Assembly (NCBI RefSeq): GCF_964199755.1
Contig: NC_133898.1
Location: 131,004,224-131,068,223 of the forward strand
Direction of reading: 5' to 3'
Source: Larus michahellis
Taxonomy: Eukaryota > Chordata > Aves > Charadriiformes > Laridae
DNA: 64,000 bases
Positions 44,311-56,592 of this stretch are shown piece after piece. The notes under the pieces were generated by a model. The model saw nothing but the letters and a program-made list of their open reading frames with translations. It searched no databases and was not told the origin of the DNA. Positions within the stretch are counted from its first letter, which is position 1, and every line of letters starts with the position of its first letter. A program made the position numbers and the translations under genes.

Positions 44311-45477
44311 TGTGGTTTGCACTGAAGCTTCAGGAAAAATTGCTTTTCTCTGCTCGGCAAATCCCGCTGGGCTCTTGGCTCTCTTTTTCCTTGCTTCAGG
44401 GGGAAAAGCTCCTTGTTTCAAGTCCTCAGAGGCTCGGTTTTGGTGCTGAGCCTCCAGCCTCCCCCAGCCCATCCGCAGCCCTCGGCCCAGAGGCCGATCG
44501 ATCTGCTCTGGGTGCCCATGGGGTGATGTCCATGGGGTGATGTGTGGGGCCTCCAGCACTCGGCTTTGGCCTTGGAAAGGCAGGGAGAAGGCACTGAAAC
44601 CCAAGTTCTGTGTGGTGTTAAAATTTTTCTTGGATTTTCTTTTCTGAAGCAGTTAGCAGGAAAAATGTTCTGAGCTGATTGAAATAAGGGCACCCACACA
44701 AGCAGGGAATAGAGGTGCTGCTGAGGAGTCACATTCAGAATGGAAATGTGATTTCAAAAAGAGAATGGATGTCTCCTCTGATTGCTTTGTGTTTCTTGTA
44801 GGAGATAACCCGTTCCCAGGGGCTGGAGAATACAAGAGGCTATGAGGAATATTAAGATCTTTAAATTGTTTATCGCTTTCTAAAGCTTTTTCCACCTTTA
44901 GAAAAATAAGGTTTCATCCTGGTTCCAGGCATGGGATGGTTTTGTAGGGGGATAAATCCCGTGGTGTTCCCAGCTTGCGCACCCAGAAGCGTCCCCAGCT
45001 CCCCCTGCCCCTCTGTGTCCCTGGCACGGGTTAGTCCTTGCTCCGGGTTTTAGGGGAAAAGCTTAATCTCAGGTTCCCCTAAACTTCCAGAGAGGATGAA
45101 GGGGCAGGAGAAGCCCAGGGCTTGGGCAGGGTGGGATGTGCCACCGCTGTCCCCAGGGCTGCACGGGGCCGCTGAGGCACAGCGAGAAGGTGGCTGGAGA
45201 TGTGGCTCCAACCGCGTTCCTACCAAGCCGGGGGAAGCTGCTGATGTTAATGGGATGCAGATTTCCGTAGATCTGCACACCGCAATTTGTTAGTATAATA
45301 ACTGATCTGAATAACAACCACGGAGGTGCGCACCGGCGCAGCTGCCTGTATCTCCAAACCCTTTGTGATTTGAACGAGGAGATCCTTCCCTGCCGAGGCC
45401 GCAGGCTCTGCTTGCTCTCTTAGGCTTGGTGGGATGCCAGACGCCGGCTGCTCTGAGTGCTTGGTGCTGCACAGCGT
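44311..45477. other. Unique part of OTOF intron 2
   Basis: No repeat or exon recognised. Other unique intron 2 stretches (45771-46333, 47801-49371, 49686-50259, 50571-51306, 56593-57994) are likewise without recognisable features. Confidence 0.5.
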
Positions 45478-45770
45478 TCTTGGAGCATCCCAGCCAAGCC
45501 TTGAGCATCCCAGCCAAGCCTTGAGCATCCCAGCCAGGCTCTGAGCATCCCAGACAAGTCTTGAGCATCCCAGCCAGGCTCTGAGCATCCCAGACAAGTC
45601 TTGAGCATCCCAGCCAGGCTCTGAGCATCCCAGACAAGCCTTGAGTATCCCAGCCAGGCTCTGAGCATCCCACCCATGCTGCGAGCATCCCAGCCAAGCC
45701 TTGAGCATCCCGGCCACGCTCTGAGCATCTCAGTCATGCTCTGAGCATCGCAGCCTTGCTCTGAACCCCC
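45478..45770 (+). repeat. 20-bp tandem repeat in OTOF intron 2
   Basis: About 15 units of gagcatcccagccaagcctt, many alternating with a CAGGCTCT variant to make a 40-bp higher-order unit. Confidence 0.93.
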
Positions 45771-46333
45771 TGCAGTCCCAGGCAATGTACAGAAGAGGAC
45801 AGGCATTGATCCATACCAGGAGGATGAGGATTATAGAGTTTAAAAGACAGCAGGTCTGAGAGAGCCTTGAGCCACAGGTGTATATTAGTGTGTATCATAA
45901 TTTCTTCTTACTGCATCTGTGGGAATGAGCCTCAGGCTGTCCCCATCTCTCTACTCACATCATGCTTATTACAATTCCTGCTGTGAGAGCCTCATATAAA
46001 CCTGGTTAAAGTCAGCCTGGCAGTATCTACACGGTGAATTGCAGCAGAGTGAGGCAAGTTGCTTTGGATCAAACTTGCCCGCCTGGACCAAGCTGTGGTC
46101 TCTTCCCATCTCCTTGCACTGGGTGATAGGCTGTACCCAGCTCCCTGCTCCCCTGCGCTGCAAATACCATGATTTTTCTCATCAACCACTTGGCTCCAGC
46201 TGGAGGAAACTCCAGCCTCAATCAGAGGTCACTTTATACTGGGGACGAAGGTCAGGATGGAGTCCTGGCAGAGATGACATGAAGGTGTGCAACTGCTGGC
46301 TGCTCCTGGGCTTGGGACTTGCCAAACATGAGT

Positions 46334-46912
46334 AGAATCATAGAATCACAGAATCACATAATGGTTAGAATTGGAAGGGACCTTAAAGGCCACCCAGTGG
46401 CACCCCCTGCCCTGGGCAGGGACACCTCCCACCAGCCCAGGTTGCTCCAAGCCCCGGCCAACCTGGCCTTGAACCCCTCCAGGGATGGGGCAGCCACAGC
46501 TTCTCTGGGCAACCTGGGCCAGGGGCTCACCCCCCTCACACCAAAGAATTTCTTCCCAATAGCTCATCCAAATCTCCCCTCTTCCAGTGTAAAACCCTTC
46601 CCCCTCGTCCCGTGGCTCCCCTCCCTGCTCCAGAGTCCCTCCCCAGCTTTCCTGGAGCCCCTTGAGGGACTGGCAGGGGCTGGAAGGTCTCCGCGGAGCC
46701 TTCTCTTCTCCAGGCTGAACCCCCCCAGCTCTCTCAGCCTGTCCTCCCAGCAGAGGGGCTCCAGCCCTCCCAGCATCTCCGGGGCCTCCTCTGGCCCCGC
46801 TCCAACAGCTCCGTGTCTCTCCTGTGCCGAGGCCCCAGCGCTGGAGGCAGCACTGCAGGGGGGTCTCCCCCGAGCGCAGCAGAGGGGCAGAATCCCCCCC
46901 TCGCCCTGAGCG
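46334..46912 (-). mobile_element. CR1 fragment, antisense, young subfamily, intron 2
   Basis: tagaatcatagaatcacaga through late ORF2 to gaatccccccctcgccctga. Confidence 0.94.
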
Positions 46913-47467
46913 ATTGCACCATCAGTCAGGGTTTTATCCTTGGGATCACACAAGGTCTCTGCAGCATCTTAACAGACAAGCTGAGATGTGTGTAGCTGCT
47001 CCATGAGGCTTTCAGTTACCTAAACGTGTGCTAAAGCCAGGTCAGCCACAGCTCCTGCTGTAGCATCGTGACCTGGTACTATCCCAACTGGCCCAAAACA
47101 TAATAGTTTGATGAGTTCTGATGGCACATAGCGAAGGATGCAGAAAACACGCAGGCACGCGTGAATTGCTGGGTTCACCTTTCCAGCTCTGCTGGGGGCT
47201 TGCTGGGAATTCAGCCCCATCTGGAAGACGAGCCTCCTGGACGGGTGGAAATGGGGAGGCTGCCGCTTGCCCTTCCCTGGGAACTGCCGGGGGCCCGGTA
47301 AGAGCGGTGGAACTGGTGGTGTGGCCCTGCCACACGCTGGGACGCTGAGTGCTGGTCCCTGCTCGTGCACGGCTGGAGAGAGCTGCCCTGGGGAGGAATG
47401 GGCTGGGCTCTCACGTAGATGCATCTTCCTCGTGGTGTGGGGCAGAGCATGAGCTGCAGCAAAAGAT

Positions 47468-47800
47468 CATCGAATCATAGAATGTGTGGGGCTGGAAGGG
47501 ACCTCCAAAGGCCATCTCGTCCAACCCCCTGCAGTGAGCAGGGACACCTTCAACTAGCTCAGGTTGCTCAGAGCCTCATCCAGCCTGGCCTTGGATGTCT
47601 CCAGGGATGGGGCCTCCACCCCCTCTCTGGGCAACCTGGGCCAGTGTCTCACCACCCTCATTGGAAAGAACTTCTTCCTAACGTCTGATCTAACCCTGCC
47701 CTGCTCTAGTTTAAACCCTTCCCCCTCGTCCTATCGCTACGTGCCCTTGCAAACAGCCCCTCCCCAGCTTTCCTGGAGCCCCCTTCAGGGACTGGATGGC
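47468..47800 (-). mobile_element. CR1 3' fragment, antisense, intron 2
   Basis: atcgaatcatagaatgtgtg, then GGCCATCTCGTCCAACCCCC, then AGCTTTCCTGGAGCCCCCTT. A distinct subfamily from the 46334 copy. Confidence 0.92.
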
Positions 47801-49371
47801 AGAGGTGCGGTCCTGGTTCCTCTTCCCCTTAAATTCAATCTCTCGTGATCTCATGCTGCTGAAGGACTCCCTGATGCAACGGCCACGGACAAGAAACCTG
47901 CCGTGAGCTGGGGAACGTGACTTGGGCTGCCTGGAGTAATTAGCTGATGAGGCTATCCAGGAAAGCACATCTTTCCCTTTGGGTGTACGCACAAGGCAAG
48001 TCATCCTGCCATTGATAACAAGCCCGGCCGATGAATCTTATTTAATAAAATTTTATGATTGCATTACGGCAGCACTCAACTATTCCCCAGCTGTTCCCCC
48101 GCGCGGGGCTATCCCCCGGGGAGCTTTTGCAGGGAGGTGGTGGTCGTCTGTCACCCTTGTGGAGCACAAAACTCAATCATCGGGCTGCCTTCCAGATGAT
48201 TCCTGGCGGCTGCAGCGGTACCAGGGGGTGCCAGCTCGCTCACGGAGAGGTGATTGCTCCACTCTACAGATTTTTGCCATTAGCTGCCAGGCGAATGGGA
48301 CCACCCTTGATGCTGGTGCACTTCTCTTTCTACCAGCACTGAGCAGCTGGGTGGTAATTTGGGCAGCTAATTAGCTGTTATGGCGGTGGGCTGCCCGGCA
48401 GGACGAGGTGAACTAGAGAGGTCCATCGCTCGGAGACGGTGCTGTGCACAGCAGACAACAGCTTTGGGGCAGACTGTGGGGCAGGAGGTTCCCAGCAGCA
48501 GGCTGGGATGTACGGCGGGTGAAAAAACTGCAGGGAAACCCTGAACGAGAAGCCTCAGGAATGACCCCATTTCATCCCGTTTTCCCTTCAAAATGGGGTG
48601 AAATGGTGACCTTGTGTCTGGGGGGTGGTTTGGATGGGGGGCACGTCTCATCCCCGGTGTGGGGAAGGTTTCTGAAGCTGAGCTGGTCTCTCCGCGAGAG
48701 GAGATGGAATGGGGTGAGGATGAGGAGGATGCTCCCTCCCTGCAGAAAATTCCCATGAGGTTCCTGTGAAGGCAGAGGGTGTTTTGCCGGCGCTAACGAC
48801 GGCCCCAGCCCTCCCTCCCACCGCTTAACATTCACGAGGACCCGCTACCAGGCTGAATTTGGGCTGCCCCAGTGGTTTCCATTGGTTTGGTTTCGCTCTC
48901 TTTCTTTTTGCAATTATTTTTATTCATTGCTTAATGAATGATGCAAAGCCCGTGGTTCCCCTGAGCCCGGGGGAAGATGAGCTGCTGGCTATTCCAGAGG
49001 GAAGCCCCGGCGCTCCGGCTGTATTTTACATTATCAGGAAGGGCTGCACCGTGTCCTGCCTGCACCCCAAAGGGTTTCTTCTTGGAGGGGCTGGGCCTGC
49101 AGCTCTCCCAAAGGCACCCAGCGCAGGAGGGAAGGGGAATCCAGTGGTGGTGCTGGGCATGGAGAGCCGTGGATGGGTCCTCTACGTCTTCCTTGCCTGC
49201 ATCCAGTCTCTCCTAAAGGGGCAAGGACGGGCTTAAGTGCTGCTGTCAAGAAAGCCGAGACTGAGCTGCGGCCTTGACCCGAACATCTGGAAATTCCCCT
49301 GCTGAATCAGGCTTGGAGATGACAGGCAGGAGGAGCATCCGGCCACGGGCCCCAGGTGCTGCAGAAAAAGG

Positions 49372-49685
49372 GGAGACGTGGCTTAAAAAATGGGTGACAC
49401 GGCTTGAAAAGGGGAGACACAGCTTAAAAAGAGGTGACGTGGCTTGAAAAGGGGTGATAATGGCTAAAAAAGAGGTGATGTGGCTTAAAAAGGGGAGACG
49501 CGGCTTAAAAAGAGGTGATGTGGCTTAAAAAGGGGAGACATGGCTTGAAAAGAGGTGGCGTGGCTTAAAAAGGGGAGACATGGCTTAAAAAGGGGAGATG
49601 GCTTGAAAAGAGGAGACATGGCTTAAAAAGAGGTGGCGTGGCTTAAAAAGAGGTGACATGGCTTAAAGAGGGGACACATGGCTGG
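49372..49685 (+). repeat. 20-bp tandem repeat in OTOF intron 2
   Basis: About 15 units of gacatggcttaaaaagggga with GAGGTG/GGGGAG alternation and CTTGAAAAG variants. Confidence 0.93.
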
Positions 49686-50259
49686 CAAAGATGCCCTTTC
49701 CCAGCTCCCTTAAGGCCGTCTCACTGGACGTGGCTGGCGTCCGCATTCTGCCAAGGCGTTTCTCCGCCTCGATCTCTTTTTTTTCCCCTTTCGTTAATAG
49801 AAACAGACAGAATCGACCCAGCAGAGATCACCTGCTTAGCTTTGCACGGGGCTTTTGAAAAGGCTTTTAACAATAAAACCAGCGAGGAGAATAAAGAGGC
49901 ACTCGGAGACGCTGCTCCAGCTGTGCCGGGCTCTCTCCCACTCTCTCTCTCCCACATCTGGCACACAGCTGGATCAGCCCTGGTGGGGAGCGCTGCCATA
50001 GCTGTTCCCCAGGGATGGGTTTCTCCTGGCGTGTCCTGGAGCGTGAGGGGGTAGCAGGGGCTCCTCCAGCCAGCCCACTAAAACACAGCCGTGTCTGGTA
50101 GCTCAGGATCTTGTTCTTCCCTTTCTGCGCACCCCTTGAGCCCTAAACGCCGACTGGTTGCCAGTTCCCACCTCTCTATTTGGTGCATCGCACTTGGCTT
50201 TCTCCCACAGCCACGTCCCCATGACCTTCCCCTACAAAAATGTGAAGCAAGAGCAAAAT

Positions 50260-50570
50260 CGTGGAATGGTTTGGGTGGGAAGGGACCTTAAAGCCCCCCC
50301 AGTGGCACCCCCTGCCCTGGGCAGGGACACCTCCCACCAGCCCAGGTTGCTCCAAGCCCCGGCCAACCTGGCCTTGAACCCCTCCAGGGATGGGGCAGCC
50401 ACAGCTTCTCTGGGCAACCTGGGCCAGGGGCTCACCCCCCTCACACAAAAGAATTTCTTCCCCATGTCGCACCTCAATCTCCCCTCTTTCAGCTCAAAGC
50501 CATCACCCCTCATCCCATCACAACAAGCCCTGCTAAAAAGTCTGTCCCCCAATTTCTTGGCAGATGATTG
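50260..50570 (-). mobile_element. CR1 3' fragment, antisense, intron 2
   Basis: aatcgtggaatggtttgggt to cccaatttcttggcagatg. Confidence 0.93.
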
Positions 50571-51306
50571 AGAAGGAGTAAAACGGGTTTGTGGATTACA
50601 CTTTAACAGTGATGTAGTGCTTAGACTGTGCCACGGCTGGAGGGATTCCTGGTGCATATGAGATCACCAGCACCAGGAGATCAGCCATGGAGAGCCAGGA
50701 GCGTGGGGGAATCACGTGGGTCAAATGTCCAGGACGGTGCCACTTGAATGACCCCAACTGCCTGACTTGGAAGGAGATGGAAAAGCTCCCAGGCAGCAGA
50801 TCAGGGATAAGCCACCGTCCCCGGCCAGCAGCGTGCATCTCCTTGAATGTGCCCCTTGGTTAGAGGTGGAGTTAGGGTCTCTCAGGACTTTGCTGTGTTT
50901 CTTGGCTGGCACCCACCCCGGCATTGCAGGGATGTTTTGCAAAACGCTTGGATGTTCATCCCTCTGTAAAAATGGGCTGAAAGGTTGAGCGGAGCGTCTG
51001 CTGCTGCCAGGGGAGGAGGGACAGATGGATGTGTTCTCAGAGACCTTCCCTGGGCTCCCTTGACACCACGGGCCATGAGCCCACCTAATTGCAGTGGATA
51101 AATGCGAAGTCTGTGGCTTTCCCCCTGCTAGCTAACCCCAGCGCTCGTGCTGAAGCAGAGTGGCCATTGTGAGCTTTTCTACTGACACAAGCCACATTTT
51201 AGCAGCAGCCCCGATGCCACCTCCTGCCTCAGGAGCCCTCGTCCATGGTCATGGTCATGGATAAATGCAGCAAAGGGCAGCCATTGAGTGCAGTCCCTTG
51301 CAAAGG

Positions 51307-51835
51307 TCATAGAACCATAGAATTGCCTGGGTTGGAAGGGACCTTTCAGATCATCAAGTCCAACCATCAACCCAACACTGCCAAGGCCACCACTACCCCA
51401 TGGCCCTCAGCACCACGTCTGCCCGGCTTTTCAATCCCTCCAGGGATGGCGACTCCACCACTGCCCTGGGCAGCCTCTTCCAATGCTTCACAACCCTTTC
51501 CAGGAGGAAATTGTTCCCAATAGCCATCCTAAACCTCCCCTGGCACAACTTGAGGCCGTTTCCTCTTGTGCCATGGCCTGTTCCTTGGGAGAAGAGCCCG
51601 ACCCCCCCTGGCTACCCCCTCCTTTCAGGGAGCTGTAGAGAGCCAGAAGGTCTCCCCTCAGCCTCCTCTTCTCCAGGCTGAACACCCCCAGCTCCCTCAG
51701 CCGCTCCTCACCAGACTTGTGCTCCAGACCCCTCACCAGCTCCGTTGCCCTTCTCTGGACACGCTCCAGCCCCTCAAGGTCTTTCTTGGCGTGAGGGGCC
51801 CAAACCTGGACACAGCCCTCGAGGTGGGGCCTGCC
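51307..51835 (-). mobile_element. CR1 fragment, antisense, intron 2
   Basis: catagaaccatagaattgcc through the CACGTCTGCCCGGCTTTTCA block and late ORF2, ending at ctcgaggtggggcctgccca. Confidence 0.93.
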
Positions 51836-51904
51836 CAGTACAGGGGGAAGGCGAGTACAGGTAGGGCTCTCCCACGACGGGCCGGGTCTGATCCGGGTGG
51901 GACG

Positions 51905-52020
51905 GGGCTCTGAGCAACCTGGTCGAGTTGAAGACGTCCCTGCCCATGGCAGGGGGTTGGACTAGATGGATTTCAAGGTCCCTTCCAACATAAATCATTT
52001 CTTGATTCTGTGATTGTATG
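51905..52020 (+). mobile_element. CR1 3' end, sense, short
   Basis: ggctctgagcaacctggtcg to tgattctgtgattgtatga. Confidence 0.9.
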
Positions 52021-52613
52021 AGAGGACAGAGAGGGGACCTCCATGCACACCACAACCGGAGAGCGCTTTCGGGTTCCTGGGTTTTACTGGCTTGGTGGAA
52101 AGCAGCTGGGGAGGGCAGGGGGGAGGCACTGCAGGCACTGCTGCTGAGTTCCTCCATGGGATGGTTCGTGTTCGCGCCCCGGCCCACATCACCATGCCAC
52201 AGAGGGTTTCCCTTCAGCCCGGCACTCTGAATTGATGAGAGCAAGTAGTCCCTCAGGGCTCGTTATTCATTAACCCAGGAAACTTCAGCGCTAAAACATT
52301 TGTCCTCTTTCATGGCTTACGTGAAGGGCAGCTCCCTGCGAGGGTGTGGAGGGGAGGAAAACCTGTCTGCCGAGAGCGGAGGCCGTGCCAATGCTGCGCA
52401 GCTCCAGGGGGACCCGCAGCTGCCTCCGTGCTAGTGAGATCCGCAGGGAATTGCAGTGAGATGCTGCCGGCCTCGGCAGAGCCTGCGTGAGGTGCTTTTA
52501 ATAGGGCACCTGACTCCAGTCTCCTTTCTGGAGGCACGTAGCCTGGGCTGGTGGCATGGCTTTGCCTCTCCGTGTGGGGAAGGGAGCGCTGACTTCAGCC
52601 AAGGGCAAGTACA

Positions 52614-53330
52614 GAATCATCGAATCACAGAGTGGTTTGGGTGGGAAGGGACCTTAAAGGCCCCCCAGTGCCACCCCCTGCCCTGGGCAGGGACACCTCC
52701 CACCAGCCCAGGTTGCTCCAAGCCCCGGCCAACCTGGCCTTGAACCCCTCCAGGGATGGGGCAGCCACAGCTTCTCTGGGCAACCTGGGCCAGGGGCTCA
52801 CCCCCCTCACACCAAAGGATTTCTTCCCAATAGCTCATCTCAATCTCCCCTCTTCCAGTGTAAAACCCTTCCCCCTCGTCCCATGGCTCCCCTCCCTGCT
52901 CCAGAGTCCCTCCCCAGCTTTCCTGGAGCCCCTTGAGGGACTGGCAGGGGCTGGAAGGTCTCCGCGGAGCCTTCTCTTCTCCAGGCTGAACCCCCCCAGC
53001 TCTCTCAGCCTGTCCTCCCAGCAGAGGGGCTCCAGCCCTCCCAGCATCTCCGGGGCCTCCTCTGGCCCCGCTCCAACAGCTCCGTGTCTCTCCTGTGCCG
53101 AGGCCCCAGCGCTGGAGGCAGCACTGCAGGGGGGTCTCCCCCGAGCGCAGCAGAGGGGCAGAATCCCCCCCTCGCCCTGCTGCCCACGCTGCTGGGGATG
53201 CAGCCCAGGCTGCGGGGGGGTTCTGGGCTGCCAGCGCACGGTGCTGGCTCATGGCCAGCTTTTCCCCCCCCGGCACCCCCAAGCCCTTCTCTCAGGGCTG
53301 CTCTCCATCCCTCCATCCCCAGCCTGGGCT
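52614..53330 (-). mobile_element. CR1 fragment, antisense, young subfamily, intron 2
   Basis: agaatcatcgaatcacagag through late ORF2 to gctctccatccctccatccc; one of the two longest young-subfamily copies. Confidence 0.94.
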
Positions 53331-53761
53331 GGCGCCGGGGGCTGCCCTGGAGCGGGGGCAGTTGCAGGACCCTCAGTGCATGTCCGCAGGCAGCACGGAA
53401 CAACATCTAAAAAGCCAAATGACAGCCTTTAGGTAGCACCTCAGCTTGGTGGGAGCAGGTAGGGCAAAGCCTGGGGAGCTGAAGCCCGTCAGTTCCCAGC
53501 AGAAGTACGGTGCAAATATTTCTCGCTGAAGGCAGTCAGCTGTGGAAACCACTTCTCTGGAAGTGTAATTAAATGTTGTTGCTTGAATTCTGGGATGTCT
53601 TTTTTTAACTCTTTCGCTGTTAAAAAACATGTTCCGACTGAGCTACAAGGTATAGATGTGTCGGATTTAGGAGCTTTTGAGTGAAACATGAAAATCTGTG
53701 GATTGGGTTGTTTATGAGGTCAGGCAGAGCGAATGTAATAATCTTTCCCGGGTTTAAAAGA

Positions 53762-53800
53762 CGGTGATGATGATGATGATGATGATGATGATGGTGGTGA
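53762..53800 (+). repeat. (GAT)n microsatellite
   Basis: About nine GAT triplets followed by two GGT variants. Confidence 0.93.
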
Positions 53801-54029
53801 TAATTAATTATCTGTCTTAGGAGGGAAAGCGTATCACCCAGTTCCTTTGAGCCGCTCTTTTCCGCGGCGGCCGAGGTGGCTGTAACTCAGAGCGATGAGC
53901 ACAGAGATCTGCATTTTCGTTTCGCCACCAGGCGACTTTGCCACTGTCAGACCTCCACCCGCAAAGTGCTCGGCGTGGTCTGGGCGCTGCAGACCCACCA
54001 CCCGCCTCTCCAAAACGCTCAAAATCAAA

Positions 54030-54328
54030 GGGCAGGCAGGGGGGGTCGGGCTCTTCTCCCAAGGAACAGGCCATGGCACAAGAGGAAACGGCCTCAAGTT
54101 GTGCCAGGGGAGGTTTAGGATGGATATTGGGAACAATTTCCTCCTGGAAAGGGTTGTGAAGCATTGGAAGAGGCTGCCCAGGGCAGTGGTGGAGTCGCCA
54201 TCCCTGGAGGGATTGAAAAGCCGGGCAGACGTGGTGCTGAGGGACGTGGCAGTGTGGTCAATGGTTGGACTCGATGGTCTGAAAGGTCCCTTCCAACCAG
54301 AACAATTCTATGGTTCTGTGATTCTGTG
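54030..54328 (+). mobile_element. CR1 3' fragment, sense, intron 2
   Basis: cagggggggtcgggctcttc to ctatggttctgtgattctgtg. Confidence 0.93.
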
Positions 54329-54803
54329 TCCTACATGATTCAGCCAAATCCGGGGGATCTATAGCAGAAGTCAGATCTGATCCCCGTTCCAAAGCCCAGC
54401 GCCAAGAAACCAGGGACTACACCACGAAGGGCTAATTCCTGATGGTGGAAAGTGGTACCCTGCGTTGCATTCCCCAGGATTTTTCAGCAAAACCCCAAGT
54501 GCTTGAAGCAAATTGCATTAGTGGCTCTGGACAGGAGGGTCCCTCTGGAGCTGGAGGTGTACAAGGAGCGCTCCCGGGGTGGTGGGGCACGTCGCAGAGC
54601 ACGGCAGATGGACCGTGCTCCTCCACGCCACACACCGCTTTCTTCCCCCCCGGGGTTTGCTGCTGATGGGCTGCGGCGTGAACATCCCTGGATGAGCTTC
54701 TCGGTACGGAAAGCTTTCAGCAAAGCTGTTCAGCGGGGATGCGGGGAGGCTTTCTAGGCCACCACGCTTTCCAAATGTGTTATTTTGCTGCCTGGAAAAC
54801 CTC

Positions 54804-55748
54804 TAATCACAGAATCACGGAATCTTCAGAGTTGGAAGGGACCTCTAGAGATCATCTAGTCCAACTCCCCTGCTAGAGCAGGATTGCCCAGAGCACATCC
54901 CTCAGGGCTGCATCCAGGTGGGTCTTGAAAATCTCCAGAGAAGGGGACTCCACACCCTCCCTGGGCAGCCTGTTCCAGTGCTCTGTCACCCTCACTGTAA
55001 AGAAGTTTTTCCGTGTATTTGAACGGAACTTCCTATGTTCCAGCTTGTGCCCATTGCCCCTTGTCCTGTCGCTGGGAACCATTGAAAAGAGCCTGGCTCC
55101 GTCCTCCTTAAACCCACCCTTTAGATACTTGTAAACATTAATCAGGTCCCCCCTCAACCTTCTCTTCTCCAGGCTAAAGAGTCCCAGCTCTTTCAGCCTT
55201 TCCTCATAAGGGAGGTGCTCCAGTCCCATAATCATCTTGGTTGCCCTTCGCTGGACTCGCTCCAGTAGTTCCCTGTCCCTCTTGAACTGGGGAGCCCAGA
55301 ACTGGACACAGTACTCCAGTTGTGGCCTCACCAGTGCAGAGTAGAGGGGGAGAATGACCTCCCTCGACCTACTGGCCACAGTCTTCCCTATGCAGCCCAG
55401 GATGCCATTGGCCTTCTTGGCGACAAGGGCACACTGCTGGCTCATGGATAATTTGCTGTCTACCAGGACCCCCAGGTCCTTCTCCTCAGAGCTGCTTCCC
55501 AGCATGTCCGCCCCTAACATATACTGGTGTTTGGCATTCTTCCTTCCCAGGTGCAGGACCCTACACTTGCTTTTGTTGAACCTCATTTGGTTCTTCTCTT
55601 CCCAGCTCTCCAGCCTGTCCAGGTCACGCTGGATGGCAGCACGGCCCTCTGGAGTGTCGGCCACCCCTCCCTGCTTGGTATCATCAGCGAACTTGCTGAG
55701 GATACACTCTGTCCCCTCATCTAGGTCATTAATGAATATATTGAACAT
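54804..55748 (-). mobile_element. CR1 with long open ORF2 3' part, antisense, intron 2
   Basis: A 5'-truncated CR1 of about 945 bp, complete at its 3' end (ctaatcacagaatcacggaa on the plus strand). It is of another subfamily (CATCTAGTCCAACTCCCCTG). Its coding part is unbroken, unlike the other copies. Confidence 0.94.
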
Positions 55749-55808
55749 ATAGAATCGAGAAGGGGGTGAGTGCACATCGTTATTTCGGTACCTTATCTTG
55801 GTAGCCAC
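54873..55808 (-). pseudogene. CR1 ORF2 C-terminal part, uninterrupted
   Basis: On the minus strand an open frame of 311 codons has about 290 from CR1 ORF2. It starts inside the reverse-transcriptase palm ([14 protein letters not shown]), keeps the catalytic FADDTK box and continues through the thumb and C-terminal region ([45 protein letters not shown]) to a stop at 54873. The first 20 or so residues come from flanking DNA. Fingers and endonuclease are absent, so it cannot be an active retrotransposase. Confidence 0.9.
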
Positions 55809-55829
55809 ACTTGGGATGTGGGGGTCTGC

Positions 55830-55892
55830 TCGTGGTTGGACTCAATGATCTTAAAAGTCTTTTCCAACCTAAACAATTCTATGATTCTATGA
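55830..55892 (+). mobile_element. CR1 3' tail, sense, very short
   Basis: GTGGTTGGACTCAATGATCT, then aacaattctatgattctatg. Confidence 0.9.
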
Positions 55893-55924
55893 TTAGAGAG
55901 GGCCGAACTGTAGAGCAAGGACTT

Positions 55925-56335
55925 GGAATCACAGAAAAGTTAGTGTTGGAAGGGACCTTAAAGGGCACCCAGTGCCACCCCCTGCCCTGGGCAGGGACAC
56001 CTCCCACCAGCCCAGGTTGCTCCAAGCCCCGGCCAACCTGGCCTTGAACCCCTCCAGGGATGGGGCAGCCACAGCTTCTCTGGGCAACCTGGGCCAGGGG
56101 CTCACCCCCCTCACACCAAAGAATTTCTTCCCAATAGCTCATCTCAATCTCCCCTCTTCCAGTGTAAAACCCTTCCCCCTCGTCCCACGGCTCCCCTCCC
56201 TGCTCCAGAGTCCCTCCCCAGCTTTCCTGGAGCCCCTTGAGGGACTGGCAGGGGCTGGAAGGTCTCCGCGGAGCCTTCTCTTCTCCAGGCTGAACCCCCC
56301 CAGCTCTCTCAGCCTGTCCTCCCAGCAGAGGGGCT
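55925..56335 (-). mobile_element. CR1 fragment, antisense, young subfamily, intron 2
   Basis: ggaatcacagaaaagttagt to cccagcagaggggctccacg. Confidence 0.94.
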
Positions 56336-56497
56336 CCACGAAGTCCCACCTGTGCTCGGTGCTGTCCGTACCCAGAGAGCAAGAGACAGCCCCTGTCCTC
56401 CCCCCTGTAGCCCAAGGATGGGCGTCAGAGTTACCCTAGTGTTTTTGTGACAGATGCAGCAATGACCACTCATTTCAGTTCCTCCCCCAGATTTGGT

Positions 56498-56592
56498 CCA
56501 TGGGCAAACAAGTCCCTGCTCATGGTGGGCAGTTGGACTAGATGCCCTTTGAAGGTCCCTTCCCACCCAAACCATTCTGTGATTCTATGATC
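56498..56592 (+). mobile_element. CR1 3' tail, sense, short
   Basis: Contains TTGGACTAGATGCCCTTTGA, then caaaccattctgtgattcta. Confidence 0.9.
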
